In this document: positions 8,420 to 16,761 of the stretch, in pieces
Layout of the letters: each line of letters starts with the position of its first letter
How positions within the stretch are numbered: the first letter of the stretch is position 1
Assembly (NCBI GenBank): GCA_029556545.1
Contig: JAKQEQ010000042.1
Span: 164,995-228,994 of the forward strand
DNA: 64,000 bases
Direction of reading: 5' to 3'
DNA from: Candidatus Hydrogenedentota bacterium
Lineage (GTDB): Bacteria > Hydrogenedentota > Hydrogenedentia > Hydrogenedentales > JAGMZX01
Notes under the pieces: generated by a model
What the model saw: only the letters and a program-made list of their open reading frames with translations
What the model was told of the DNA's origin: nothing
Databases searched by the model: none
Made by a program: the position numbers and the translations under genes

Positions 8420-9516
8420 ATCAGTTATTTACGAAGCTGCTGCAGCGCGCCGTCCAGAAAGACGCCTCCGACATCCACCTCAAGACGGGAAGCCCCGCCT
8501 ACTTTCGCGTGGACGGCCTGCTCGCGCCGCAGGAAGGCGAACCGCTCCACCGCGAGCATATCGACGCCATCCTTGACGAGTTGCTTTCGGAGGAGCAGAA
8601 GAAGTTCTTCGGCAAACGGGGGGAGATTGACCTCTCGTTCACTGAAAAAGGTGTGGGGCGCTTTCGCGTCAACGTGTTTCGCCAGCGCGGCAGTATCTCG
8701 ATCGTCATGCGACGCATCAAGACGAAGATTCTCAACTTCGAGCAACTGAACCTGCCTACGTCGGTCGAGAGTTTCGCCAAGATGCAGCGCGGCCTGGTCC
8801 TCATCACGGGTACGACCGGCAGCGGCAAGTCCACCACCCTGGCCTCGATTATCGACTACATCAACGATCAGCGACGCTGCCACGTTGTCACCATTGAAGA
8901 CCCCATCGAATACATTCACTACGACCGGCAGGCCGTGATCAACCAGCGCGAAATCACCATCGACACCCAGGATTTCTCGACCGCGCTGCGCTCCGTCATG
9001 CGCCAGGACCCCGACGTAATCCTTATCGGCGAGATGCGCGACATCGAGACCTTCCAGGCCGCCATCAGCGCGTCTGAGACCGGCCATCTCGTGTTCAGCA
9101 CGCTCCACACCACGAACGCCATGCAAACGGTGGACCGGATCATCGACCTCTTTCCCTCGACGCAGCACGATCAGGTGCGGTCCCAACTCTCGATCAACCT
9201 GCGCGCCATGATGTGCATGCGCCTCCTGCCGCGCAAGGACGGCATCGGGCGCGTACCCATCTGCGAGGTCATGTTCAACACCCCCGCCGTGCGTAAGCTC
9301 ATAAAGGAAAACCGCGTCGCCCAGATTACCCTTGCCATCCAGCAGGGCCGCGAGGCGGGCATGCAGACCTTCAACGACAGCCTGCACGACCTCGTGCGGC
9401 GCAATCTCGTCTCGCTCGACGTCGCCCTCGAAGCCTCGGACAATCCCGAGGAACTGCAAATGATGCTCCAGGGCATCCGCCTCAGCAGCACACGCGGCGG
9501 CATCCTCGGCGCGTAA
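8416..9516 (+). CDS. pilT: PilT-family twitching motility ATPase
   Basis: Hexameric secretion-type ATPase that powers type IV pilus retraction; 366 aa, full length. The N-terminal PAS-like domain opens LFTKLLQRAVQKDASDIHL, with the SDIHL hallmark. Walker A is GTTGSGKSTTLAS. The Walker B/Asp-box region has DPDVILIGEMRD; GEMRD is characteristic of PilT, as against GEIRD in PilB. The His box is HLVFSTLHTTNA. The GTG start overlaps the ftsZ stop (GTGA) and is preceded by AGAGG, so translation is coupled to ftsZ. Coupling of a pilus motor to ftsZ is unusual. The prepilin-like genes at 12577 and 61515 are of the DUF1559 type and need not be its pilus substrate. Confidence 0.94.
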   Translation: MNQLFTKLLQRAVQKDASDIHLKTGSPAYFRVDGLLAPQEGEPLHREHIDAILDELLSEEQKKFFGKRGEIDLSFTEKGVGRFRVNVFRQRGSISIVMRRIKTKILNFEQLNLPTSVESFAKMQRGLVLITGTTGSGKSTTLASIIDYINDQRRCHVVTIEDPIEYIHYDRQAVINQREITIDTQDFSTALRSVMRQDPDVILIGEMRDIETFQAAISASETGHLVFSTLHTTNAMQTVDRIIDLFPSTQHDQVRSQLSINLRAMMCMRLLPRKDGIGRVPICEVMFNTPAVRKLIKENRVAQITLAIQQGREAGMQTFNDSLHDLVRRNLVSLDVALEASDNPEELQMMLQGIRLSSTRGGILGA

Positions 9517-9529
9517 GGGAACCTTGGCT

Positions 9530-9565
9530 CCGATCGGTCCGATCCGTCCGATCCGTCCGATCAGT
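9530..9565. repeat. 9-bp tandem array (CCGATCCGT)n, copy 1
   Basis: Four 9-bp units, the middle two exact CCGATCCGT and the outer two with one or two changes. It sits in the 106-bp gap between the convergent ends of pilT and recG. The same unit recurs at 14842-14913 and 31142-31177. Confidence 0.8.
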
Positions 9566-9622
9566 CGTCTTGCCCATCGGGGTTTCTTCTACGCTCCCCT
9601 CTCCCCAGCGCCGTCCCGACGC

Positions 9623-11674
9623 CTACCCCCGAACCGCGAGGAAACGTCGCGCGGCCGCGGCCAGCGCCCGGTGTTCCGGGTCCTCGAGCCGGGGATCGCG
9701 TTCGAGCAGCGCCTGCGCGTCGCGCCGCGCCCGGTCCAGGAGCCGCGCGTCGCGGACAAGGTCCGCCACCCGCAAGTCGCTGAGCCCCGCCTGGCGCACG
9801 CCGTGGAACTCGCCAGGACCACGCAATTTCAGGTCCTCCTCCGCAATCGCGAAGCCGTCATTCGTCGCGCAAAGGGTTTCGAGGCGGCGGCGGCCATCTT
9901 CCGTCGTCGGCGCGCCGATCAGGAAGCAATGCGATTGCTCGGGGCCGCGACCGACCCGCCCGCGCAATTGGTGCAGTTGCGTCAGCCCGAACTGCGGCGC
10001 GTCCTCGATGACCATCGTCGTTGCGTTTGCCACGTCGATTCCCACTTCAATCACCGTCGTGCTGAAGAGCACGTCCGTCTCTGCATTCTGGAACCGGCGC
10101 AACACCGTCTCCTTCTCGCTCGCGTCGAGCCGCCCGTGGAGCAGGTCCGTACGCAGCCCCGCGAACGGCCCGGTGGAGAGTTCCTCGAAGTGGCGGATGG
10201 CCCCGCGCAGTTCCCGCTGGTCCGATTCGTCGACAAGGGGACAGATGATATAGGTTTGCCGGCCCGCCGCCGCTTGGCGCGCGATATACGCGTGAAGTTC
10301 AGGAATCTTCCCGGGCGGCACGCGGCGCGTCTTCACGGGGCGTCGGCCCGGCGGCATCTCGTCAATGACCGTAATGTCCATGCCGCCGTAGACGGTGAGG
10401 GCCAGCGTGCGCGGGATGGGCGTGGCGGTCATGTGCAGCACGTCGGGCTCGTCACCCTTCTCGATGAGGCGCGCCCGCTGGAGGACGCCGAATCGGTGCT
10501 GCTCGTCGATAATCGCCAGGCCCAGCCGGTGGAACGTCGTCTTCTCCTGCATGAGCGCGTGGGTGCCCACGATCACGTCGATCACGCCCGCCGCAACTTC
10601 CTTGCGCACGCGCGCGGCCCCTTTCATGGATCCGGTGAGCAGCCCGACGCGCAGCCCGAGCGGTTCGAGCGCGCGACGCAGGTGGAAGTAGTGTTGTTCC
10701 GCCAGCACCTCGGTCGGCGCCATCAGCGCCGACTGGTAGCCCCCATCCGCCGCCGCCGCAACCGCATGCAGCGCCACCACCGTCTTACCGCAGCCCACGT
10801 CGCCCTGCAACAGACGCAGCATCGGGCGCGGCGCGGCCATATCATCGAGAAGGTCCTTCACCGCCCGTGCCTGCGCCGGCGTCAGCGCGAAGGGCAACGA
10901 CGCCCGCAGCCGCGAAAGGCACGGCCCGTCGCGTCCGTCCCACTTCACGTGGGCCGCGCGCCCTTCCGCCGCGCGGGCCGCCCGCTCCATCAGGATGCCC
11001 GCCTGCATCGCCAGCAGTTCCTCGTACACGAAGCGCGCGCGCGCGGCCTCCGCCGCCTCGAACGACTCGGGGAAATGGACATCCCGCACCGCGGCCTCCG
11101 CGCGGGGCAATCCATGCGCCGCGCGCAGCAATTCCGGCAGCGTCTCCTCGACGCACCCGTCGGCCTCGCGCAGCGCGGTGGCCACCCAGCGGCGCAGGGT
11201 CCGCTGCGTCACGTCCTCGGTCAGGCGATACACCGGCACAATGCGGCCCGTGTGGAGCAGGTCTTCTTCGTCGCCGGAGAGCGCCTCGTACTCGGGATTC
11301 TTCAGCGCGGGTCCCTGCCAGGTCTCGACTCTGCCGCTGAGCACGAGGCGCGTGCCCGGCGAGAACGCCCGCGCCAGGAAGCCGCGTCCGAAGAACGTGA
11401 CGTTCATCTCGCCCGTGGCGTCGCGCACGCGCAGAACCGCCATGCTGAGCCGCCCCCGCAACCGCACGTGGCGCGCGGACACCACTTCCGCCGCAATCGT
11501 GACCTCCGCGCCCGGCTGCGCCTCTGCAACCGGCGTCATCCGGCGGCGGTCCTGGTAGGCGCGGGGCACGTGCAGGAGCAGGTCGCGCACCGTGCGCACC
11601 TCGAGGCGCGCCAATAACGCCGCCCGTTTCGGACCGATGCCCGCCAACGTCTCTATGGGATCTTCCAACCGCAC
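9623..11674 (-). CDS. recG: ATP-dependent DNA helicase RecG
   Basis: Superfamily 2 helicase that remodels stalled forks and Holliday junctions; 683 aa, usual length. The N-terminal helix-hairpin and wedge (OB) region begins ETLAGIGPKRAALLARL and contains FFGRGFLARAFSPG. Helicase motif I is LLQGDVGCGKTVVAL, the DEAH-type box reads DEQHRFGV, motif III is LHMTATPIPRTLALT, and motif VI is HQLRGRVGRGPEQSHC. The start is a GTG with no strong Shine-Dalgarno. No upstream in-frame start gives a better alignment. The gene stands alone, converging on pilT. Confidence 0.96.
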   Translation of the reverse strand: MRLEDPIETLAGIGPKRAALLARLEVRTVRDLLLHVPRAYQDRRRMTPVAEAQPGAEVTIAAEVVSARHVRLRGRLSMAVLRVRDATGEMNVTFFGRGFLARAFSPGTRLVLSGRVETWQGPALKNPEYEALSGDEEDLLHTGRIVPVYRLTEDVTQRTLRRWVATALREADGCVEETLPELLRAAHGLPRAEAAVRDVHFPESFEAAEAARARFVYEELLAMQAGILMERAARAAEGRAAHVKWDGRDGPCLSRLRASLPFALTPAQARAVKDLLDDMAAPRPMLRLLQGDVGCGKTVVALHAVAAAADGGYQSALMAPTEVLAEQHYFHLRRALEPLGLRVGLLTGSMKGAARVRKEVAAGVIDVIVGTHALMQEKTTFHRLGLAIIDEQHRFGVLQRARLIEKGDEPDVLHMTATPIPRTLALTVYGGMDITVIDEMPPGRRPVKTRRVPPGKIPELHAYIARQAAAGRQTYIICPLVDESDQRELRGAIRHFEELSTGPFAGLRTDLLHGRLDASEKETVLRRFQNAETDVLFSTTVIEVGIDVANATTMVIEDAPQFGLTQLHQLRGRVGRGPEQSHCFLIGAPTTEDGRRRLETLCATNDGFAIAEEDLKLRGPGEFHGVRQAGLSDLRVADLVRDARLLDRARRDAQALLERDPRLEDPEHRALAAAARRFLAVRG

Positions 11675-11731
11675 GCGGCCATACTATCACGCCGCCGCGC
11701 CCGCCTCAGTAGTCGTACCCAATAAGAGAAT

Positions 11732-11777
11732 CGCCAAGGCGCGCGTCCGTCGTCACGACACACGCGACGCCTTGGCG
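11732..11777. other. Large inverted repeat upstream of recG
   Basis: Perfect 10-bp arms CGCCAAGGCG (11732-11741) and CGCCTTGGCG (11768-11777). Inside them are a CGCG/CGCG pair and a GTCGT-C-ACGAC stem, so the whole 46 bp can fold into one long hairpin or cruciform. It lies 58 bp ahead of the recG start. A leader attenuator, an intrinsic stop for antisense transcription or a repeat element are all possible. Confidence 0.5.
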
Positions 11778-12474
11778 TAAACGCCCCCATCAAAAGGCCC
11801 GCGCACACCCCGGATGCACCCGCGGTTTCGTCCCCCTGGCGGAGCGCAAACTCCGCTCCAATCCCAGCCTGGAGGCGCCGTCCCGGTCCGGGCGACGCGG
11901 CCTTTCATTTTCAATTCTTTCTACCCCGGGCCCTGTGGCCGGGTGCGACAACGACACGTTGCCGGTCGCGTTCACACCGGCGGCGGAGGCATCCCGTTTC
12001 GGAATAGGCGCCAGCCCGCGAAATCATCGCGATCGAGCAAGAGATGACCCCCTGGCCGCGGATTGCGCCTCTTCTCCGGGTTGGCATATCCTCCACAGTG
12101 TCGTGTCATGCCCGCCACAGGGCCTCCATTTGGGGTTGCTCGGCGATAGAGGGAGCAACATTGGTGCCAATACTCGCACCGTTACATCGCGATGCTCGTA
12201 ATACCCTGCGCTGAAAGTGGTTGCACCAATTTGCCCAGGCGGGCTATTGTGAACCGACGTCCCCCCAACTTGCCCGAGAGTCCGAAAGCTGGACGTGCTT
12301 CGTCCAGATTTCGGACATATCGCCGCCCGGAGCAGACCTGGCACGTCGCAACAGGGGAGAGGGCTTGGCTAGGTGCACGTACCTGAAAACGGCGCGGATG
12401 AGATCGAATGGCAGTCACTTTCCTGATAGAGTATGACATATGCGCTTCTTCTTGGGTTCTGAGAAAAATGCGGC
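11778..12474. other. About 700 bp without a recognisable gene
   Basis: Between the recG upstream hairpin and the prepilin promoter I see no open frame with host-like codon use, no Shine-Dalgarno followed by a plausible start, and no tRNA-like fold. Base composition is more balanced than in flanking genes. It may be decayed coding sequence or a long regulatory region. Confidence 0.5.
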
Positions 12475-12503
12475 TTGACATTTTCGGAGTTTTGTGCTTT
12501 ATT
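12475..12503 (+). promoter_or_regulatory. Putative promoter of prepilin-like gene
   Basis: A perfect TTGACA (12475-12480), a 17-bp spacer and TTTATT (12498-12503), about 75 bp ahead of the start codon. The -35 is strong and the -10 weak. The second prepilin-like gene (61515-62480) has a better promoter with the same TTGACA and spacing. Confidence 0.45.
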
Positions 12504-12576
12504 TATGAGCGGAAGGGGTAGACTCTTTATTCTTATTCTCTGTTCTTAGGCACAGGGGGGCGGGAGGAGTTATGTC

Positions 12577-13518
12577 ATGCGCGAGGTCCAGAGGGGTTTC
12601 ACACTAATCGAATTGTTGGTGGTCATTGCCATTATTGGCATCTTGGCCGCCATCCTGCTCCCGGCGCTGGCGCGCGCCCGCGAGGCCGCCCGCCGCGCCA
12701 GTTGCCAGAACAACCTCAAGGAGTTCGGCATCGTCTTCAAGATGTACGCGAACGAATCGAACGGCGAGCGCTACCCGACGATGAAACGGCGCGGCTCGAC
12801 GTGGATGGCGGACGATCCTGGGGTCACTTTTGAGATGAACTCTTGCGATGTGCCGAACGGCACCTCGTTCGTGCCGGATGTCCAGTCCCTCTATCCTGAG
12901 TATCTGACGGACCTCGAAATTCTCCAGTGCCCGTCGTCCCCGATGTTTACCCGGTACGACTGGCATTTCGGGGACAAGCCGGAAAATCCGGTGGACCCGT
13001 GCGCGACCACGAACGATTCCTATGTGTATCTGGGCTGGGCCGTTCTGGCGGAGCACGTCGAAGTGGCCGGGGCCAATCCGAACGTGAACCCGCCGGATAC
13101 GGCGATCGACCCGTTGTTCCTACGGATGTTCGCGGACGCGAACACCTGGACCGGCGTCCTCTACGATAATTTCTTCGATGTGCCGAACGCTTTCGATGTG
13201 GACCTCTACTTCCAGACCCTCAACCCCGCCGCGCCGGAGTCGCCGATGTACCGTCTGCGCGAGGGCATCGAGCGGTTTCTGATCACGGATATCAACAACC
13301 CGGCGGCGGCCGCGCAGGCACAGAGCGTCGTGCCGATCATGTGGGACCGTTTCGCCCAGAACATTACACGCGACGGCTTCAACCACGTGCCGGGCGGGGC
13401 AAACGTGCTTTACTTGGACGGCCACGTGGATTATCTGCGGTATCCGACCGTGCATCCGGTGACGCGGGCCTACGCCGCGGTTATTACCGACCTCTACAAC
13501 GCGATGTACGGGGAGTAG
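12577..13518 (+). CDS. Prepilin-like DUF1559 protein with H-X9-DG motif
   Basis: Type IV prepilin/pseudopilin-like secreted protein, 313 aa. The class III signal is clear: [23 protein letters not shown], with cleavage after the first G and methylation of F, followed by the hydrophobic helix. The globular part carries a second family signature near the C terminus, [20 protein letters not shown], the H-X9-DG motif shared by DUF1559 proteins of Planctomycetes, Lentisphaerae and Hydrogenedentes. The role of these proteins is unknown; many genomes hold dozens. The ATG at 12577 follows GGGAGGAG by 8 bases. An isolated gene with its own promoter, it has a relative at 61515-62480 sharing the same layout ([18 protein letters not shown] is nearly identical). 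Confidence 0.92.
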   Translation: MREVQRGFTLIELLVVIAIIGILAAILLPALARAREAARRASCQNNLKEFGIVFKMYANESNGERYPTMKRRGSTWMADDPGVTFEMNSCDVPNGTSFVPDVQSLYPEYLTDLEILQCPSSPMFTRYDWHFGDKPENPVDPCATTNDSYVYLGWAVLAEHVEVAGANPNVNPPDTAIDPLFLRMFADANTWTGVLYDNFFDVPNAFDVDLYFQTLNPAAPESPMYRLREGIERFLITDINNPAAAAQAQSVVPIMWDRFAQNITRDGFNHVPGGANVLYLDGHVDYLRYPTVHPVTRAYAAVITDLYNAMYGE

Positions 13519-13541
13519 GCCAGGATACTGTGTTCAAACAG

Positions 13542-13584
13542 GTTCGTAGTTCAGGCTTTAGCCTGTCCTGAGGACAGCCTGAAG
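13542..13584. repeat. Dispersed hairpin repeat, copy 2
   Basis: GTTCGTAGTTCAGGCTTTAG followed by CCTGTCC and a 7-bp palindrome CTGTCCT-G-AGGACAG. The first 26 bases match the copy at 4561-4586. It lies 23 bp after the prepilin-like gene and may end its transcript. Confidence 0.65.
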
Positions 13585-13652
13585 GGCGTGCTTCGTCCCT
13601 CACATTAATTCGTAATATTCGTGGTTGATCCCTTCCGCAAGCGTGCCTCGGC

Positions 13653-13681
13653 TTGATCCCCCGGGCGCGGACGGGTACATT
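13653..13681 (+). promoter_or_regulatory. Putative promoter for GHMP kinase gene
   Basis: TTGATC (13653-13658), a 17-bp spacer and TACATT (13676-13681), 38 bp ahead of the start codon. Four of six bases match consensus in each box. Confidence 0.42.
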
Positions 13682-13719
13682 CCCGACATGCCCGTGCTAC
13701 CGCGGAAAGGGGAACGAAC

Positions 13720-14775
13720 ATGAGCCGAGAGGACGGACAAACGCGGATCATCAACGCTATGGCGCCCATTCGCATCTGCGATTTGGGCGGGTGGACGGAC
13801 ACTTGGTTCGCCGGGACCGGCGCGGTCTTTAACATCGGCGTGTATCCCTACGCCGAGGTGCAAATCTACGCGCGGGAAACGCCTCCGGGTCAAGACCGCG
13901 AGATCGCGATCCACGCGGAGAATTTCGGCGACCGCTATGTACTGGATCCCGGGCCCATCGAGTACGACCGGCATCCGCTGCTCGAGGCCTGCATTGACAT
14001 CATGGAGATACCCGAAAACCTGTCCTTCGAGATCAACCTGTACTCGAGCGCGCCCGCCGGCTGCTCGACGGGCACCTCCGCGGCGGTGAGCGTGGCGCTG
14101 CTCGGCGCATTGGACCTGCTGAGCGCGGGGCGCATGACGCCGCACGAGATCGCCGCCACCGCGCACCGGGTCGAGACGGAGAAACTCGGGCTGCAATGCG
14201 GCATCCAGGACCAGATTTGCTCGGCCTACGGGGGTATCTGCTTCATCGAGATGTTCGCGTATCCGCGGGCGTCCGTCTCGCAGATAGTCGTCGCGAACCG
14301 CATCTGGTGGGAACTCGAGCGGCGACTCGTCCTAGTGTACCTCGGGCGCACGCACGCATCGAGCGACGTCCACAAACAGGTGATCGCGGGCCTCGAAGCG
14401 CGCGACTCCGACAAGTCGGTCCTCGAACCGCTGCGCCGGGCCGCCCGCGACGGCAAGGATGCGGTCTACGCCGGGGATTTCCAAGCATTGGGCCGCGCCA
14501 TGATCATGAACACGGAGGCGCAGGAACAGTTGCACCCGGCGCTCGTTTCGGACGCGGCAAAGGCGGTCATCGAACTCGCGCGCGCGCACGACTGCGTCGG
14601 CTGGAAGGTCAACGGCGCGGGCGGCGAGGGCGGGTCGCTCACGATTCTCTGCGGCCCGGAGGGCGAGAAGAAACGGCGCTTCATCGAGGCGCTGCCGTCG
14701 CTCGACAAGCGGTTTCGCGTGATCTCGACGTACCTGTCGCGCACGGGGCTGCGCTGTTGGGAGACGGAGGCGTAA
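13720..14775 (+). CDS. GHMP-family sugar kinase
   Basis: Cytoplasmic kinase of the galactokinase/homoserine/mevalonate/phosphomevalonate superfamily, 351 aa. The N-terminal motif MAPIRICDLGGWTDTWF resembles D-glycero-D-manno-heptose-7-phosphate kinases and L-fucokinase-like enzymes (RxSFxGGxTD type). The ATP loop SSAPAGCSTGTSAAVSVAL lies near residue 108, and the late motif NGAGGEGGSLTIL is the third GHMP box. ATG start with AAGGGGA 6 bases upstream. The HAD phosphatase gene downstream would fit a sugar-phosphate route, for example heptose activation, but that is inference; the sugar is not identifiable. Confidence 0.85.
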   Translation: MSREDGQTRIINAMAPIRICDLGGWTDTWFAGTGAVFNIGVYPYAEVQIYARETPPGQDREIAIHAENFGDRYVLDPGPIEYDRHPLLEACIDIMEIPENLSFEINLYSSAPAGCSTGTSAAVSVALLGALDLLSAGRMTPHEIAATAHRVETEKLGLQCGIQDQICSAYGGICFIEMFAYPRASVSQIVVANRIWWELERRLVLVYLGRTHASSDVHKQVIAGLEARDSDKSVLEPLRRAARDGKDAVYAGDFQALGRAMIMNTEAQEQLHPALVSDAAKAVIELARAHDCVGWKVNGAGGEGGSLTILCGPEGEKKRRFIEALPSLDKRFRVISTYLSRTGLRCWETEA

Positions 14776-14820
14776 CCACGAATGAACGCGCATGAACACG
14801 AAGGAGGGAGGCTCGCACCC

Positions 14821-14923
14821 GATGGGGGATAAGACCCGCACTCGATCTGTCCGATCTGTCCGATCCGTCCGATCCGTCCGATCCGTCCGATCCGTCCGAT
14901 TCGTCCGATCCGATGGGGGATAA
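14821..14923. repeat. 9-bp tandem array (CCGATCCGT)n between direct repeats, copy 2
   Basis: Eight 9-bp units (14842-14913), the central four exact CCGATCCGT and the edges with single changes. The block is bracketed by CCGATGGGGGATAA, found perfectly at 14819-14832 and again at 14910-14923. The right-hand copy supplies the ATG that could be mistaken for the start of the next gene. Confidence 0.85.
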
Positions 14924-14927
14924 CACC

Positions 14928-15578
14928 GTGCCGACGATAAGCGCATATGTCTTCGATCTTGACGGCACGCTGATCGACTCGGAGATTCTATGGGTCGAGG
15001 CGGCGCACATGTTATTGCGCGATTACGGCTACGACGTGTCCTTCGAGGAGGCGCTCCGCATTGTCTACGGTCGCGCATGGGAAAACATCTACACGCTTAT
15101 CAAGGAAGAGTACCCGCGGCTCCGCATGCCCGTCGCGACGCTGCAACGCGAATTCGAGGAGCGTTTCGCGCCGCTGCGTGACAGCCGCGACATCCGCATC
15201 CGCGGCTCCGTCGCGTTGCTGAAGCGCCTGGCGACGACACATCCCGTCGGCATCGTCTCCGGTTCCTACGTGAAGGACATCGCCCACGCGGTCGCCCTGC
15301 TGGGCATCGAGGACATCATCGCCTTTTACGTCGGCTTCGAACACGTGCCGGCGGGCAAGCCCGACCCCGCCTGTTATCGCATGGCCGCCGAGAAATTCGG
15401 GTTGCCGCCCGAGACCTGCTGCGCCTTCGAGGATTCCACGCCGGGCATCCACGCGGCCAAGGACGCCGGGCTATACTGCGTGGCGCTGGCGCGTCCGGAC
15501 CGGCCCGCGCAGGACGTCTCCCGCGCGGACCTCGTACTCGACGACCTCGCCAAGTTCACTCCCGAGCAGTTGGGATAG
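14928..15578 (+). CDS. HAD-superfamily hydrolase, beta-phosphoglucomutase-like
   Basis: Haloacid-dehalogenase-fold phosphatase or phosphomutase with an alpha-helical C1 cap, 216 aa. Motif I is VFDLDGTLIDSE with both catalytic aspartates. Motif II is GIVSGSY, the lysine is in AGKPDPACY, and motif IV is CAFEDSTPGIHAAKDAG. The pattern matches the beta-phosphoglucomutase/phosphatase subgroup. I chose GTG at 14928, five codons inside the longest frame, because GGGGGATAACACC gives it a ribosome site and the upstream ATG belongs to the repeat that flanks the 9-bp array. It follows the GHMP kinase and may act on the same sugar phosphate. Confidence 0.85.
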   Translation: MPTISAYVFDLDGTLIDSEILWVEAAHMLLRDYGYDVSFEEALRIVYGRAWENIYTLIKEEYPRLRMPVATLQREFEERFAPLRDSRDIRIRGSVALLKRLATTHPVGIVSGSYVKDIAHAVALLGIEDIIAFYVGFEHVPAGKPDPACYRMAAEKFGLPPETCCAFEDSTPGIHAAKDAGLYCVALARPDRPAQDVSRADLVLDDLAKFTPEQLG

Positions 15579-15598
15579 CCGGCGAAGGCCGTAGTTGC

Positions 15599-16300
15599 TC
15601 AGCCGCCCGCCACCGGGGGCAATAACAGCCGCGCGAGAGGCACTCCGCCCAGAATCAGGAGGATGAGGAAGAACCACATCGCAATGCCCCCGAAGGGGAA
15701 CACCTCGTGGAAGAGCCGGACCTGGACGGTAATCATGGGCAAACTGAGAATGTCGCGCAGTCCGAAGAACTCCCGCTTGCCGATGGCGACCCAGAACTTG
15801 CCCGGTTCGTTCTCGGGGTGGTACCCGACAAGGTAGTAGCGGCCCGGTGCTTCGAGAACGAGGTTCTTGTCGGGAAACTGCCACGAAGTGGTCCCGGTGA
15901 AGGGTTCGTAGAATTCATTAGGCTGCTCGCCCAAGGTCGTGAAGACATACGCGCCGTAACCTTCCGGGATGTCGAACGGGACCGGGGCTTCGGGAAGACC
16001 GGGGCCAACCAAGGCCATGGCCGGGCGATAGTTTTCGAGACGGGTTAGCTTCGGAAGCCCCATCTGGAGATAGAGCGGCGTGTTCGCGGCGACTTCGAAG
16101 GTCAGCCAGAGTTCCGGCTTACTCGCCGCGATCTCGTGATACGCCACCTGCGAGATGTCGACGTCCTCCGTCTCGATGGCGGTGTCGAGCGTGGTGGAGC
16201 CGCCGTTGACCACAATGGGCTTATGCGCCGCGGCCGGTATCGCCACCATAAGACAGAGGACGACGAGCGAAACGAGTAAGAGACGGTTCGAGCAATCCAT
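15599..16300 (-). CDS. Exported membrane-anchored protein of unknown function
   Basis: 233 aa; no family recognised. A signal peptide or N-terminal anchor is present (RLLLVSLVVLCLMVAIPAAAH). A beta-rich periplasmic domain follows, then a C-terminal membrane span (about 208-228) with almost no cytoplasmic tail. The domain has a conserved-looking GRYYLVGYHPENEPGKFWVAIG strand pair. ATG at 16300 is preferred over a TTG three codons upstream because AGGAG lies 9 bases before it. It is the last gene of a minus-strand run, 12 bp after the Rieske-like gene, so the two are probably co-translated and may share an envelope redox role. Weak evidence beyond topology. Confidence 0.7.
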   Translation of the reverse strand: MDCSNRLLLVSLVVLCLMVAIPAAAHKPIVVNGGSTTLDTAIETEDVDISQVAYHEIAASKPELWLTFEVAANTPLYLQMGLPKLTRLENYRPAMALVGPGLPEAPVPFDIPEGYGAYVFTTLGEQPNEFYEPFTGTTSWQFPDKNLVLEAPGRYYLVGYHPENEPGKFWVAIGKREFFGLRDILSLPMITVQVRLFHEVFPFGGIAMWFFLILLILGGVPLARLLLPPVAGG

Positions 16301-16312
16301 GACCTGCAACTC

Positions 16313-16738
16313 CTATTCGTGTGGGAGCCGTATGCGCAACGTATTGCCCTCGCGCTCGACCGGGAGCACGTGCAGTCCGCGCGTGGCGGGTCCGTTCAGC
16401 ACACGGCCCGTAAAATCATAGCGTGATTTGCCGACGCTGCAACACTGGAGCGTGTCCGATCCCGGCACAAGGTCCACGCGACGGCCCAAGTGCCCGCAAC
16501 AGTTGTGCAGCGCGTGGAACTTGCGGTCTTCCCCATGCACCACGAGCACGCGGACGGGCAGGTCCTTGCCTTCGAGCCGGACGGACGAACCGGGCGCGGC
16601 GATTTCCAGAGCGCCCTCAAGATCGACCGTGACAATCCCGCGATCATACCGCCAACATGCCGGATCGCGCGGCGCGCGCGTGGCGGCAATCCCGAGAATA
16701 CGCTGCCAGAACGACCGCCGTAGCGTCTTCCCTTCCAT
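16313..16738 (-). CDS. Rieske-type protein with one iron ligand missing
   Basis: 141 aa, no signal peptide or membrane span. The fold signature of a Rieske [2Fe-2S] domain is present: HNCCGHLGRRVDL supplies Cys81 and His83. The second loop reads LQCCSVGKSRYDFTG, where SRYDFTG aligns with the usual S-R-Y/F-D stretch. In a normal Rieske protein this loop is C-x-x-H. Here it is C99-x-x-V102, so the second histidine is replaced by valine. Either the cluster is ligated differently (an extra Cys100 is adjacent) or the protein no longer binds iron. The start follows GGGGAGGA. It lies 23 bp after the thioredoxin-TPR gene and 12 bp before the membrane-protein gene. Confidence 0.7.
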   Translation of the reverse strand: MEGKTLRRSFWQRILGIAATRAPRDPACWRYDRGIVTVDLEGALEIAAPGSSVRLEGKDLPVRVLVVHGEDRKFHALHNCCGHLGRRVDLVPGSDTLQCCSVGKSRYDFTGRVLNGPATRGLHVLPVEREGNTLRIRLPHE

Positions 16739-16761
16739 GCTTCCTCCCCACGAAGCGGCGT

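Noticed and set aside
9524-11617. Long plus-strand open frame opposite recG (about 700 codons)
   Set aside because: It is the mirror of recG in a GC-rich genome; the translation is Arg/His-rich without motifs, while the minus strand encodes every RecG motif.
14842-14913. Array considered as a CRISPR
   Set aside because: The unit is 9 bp with no spacers, and no cas genes are in the window.
14913-14927. Upstream ATG as the start of the HAD hydrolase
   Set aside because: It lies within the CCGATGGGGGATAA direct repeat that also occurs at 14819; the GTG at 14928 uses that G-run as its ribosome site.
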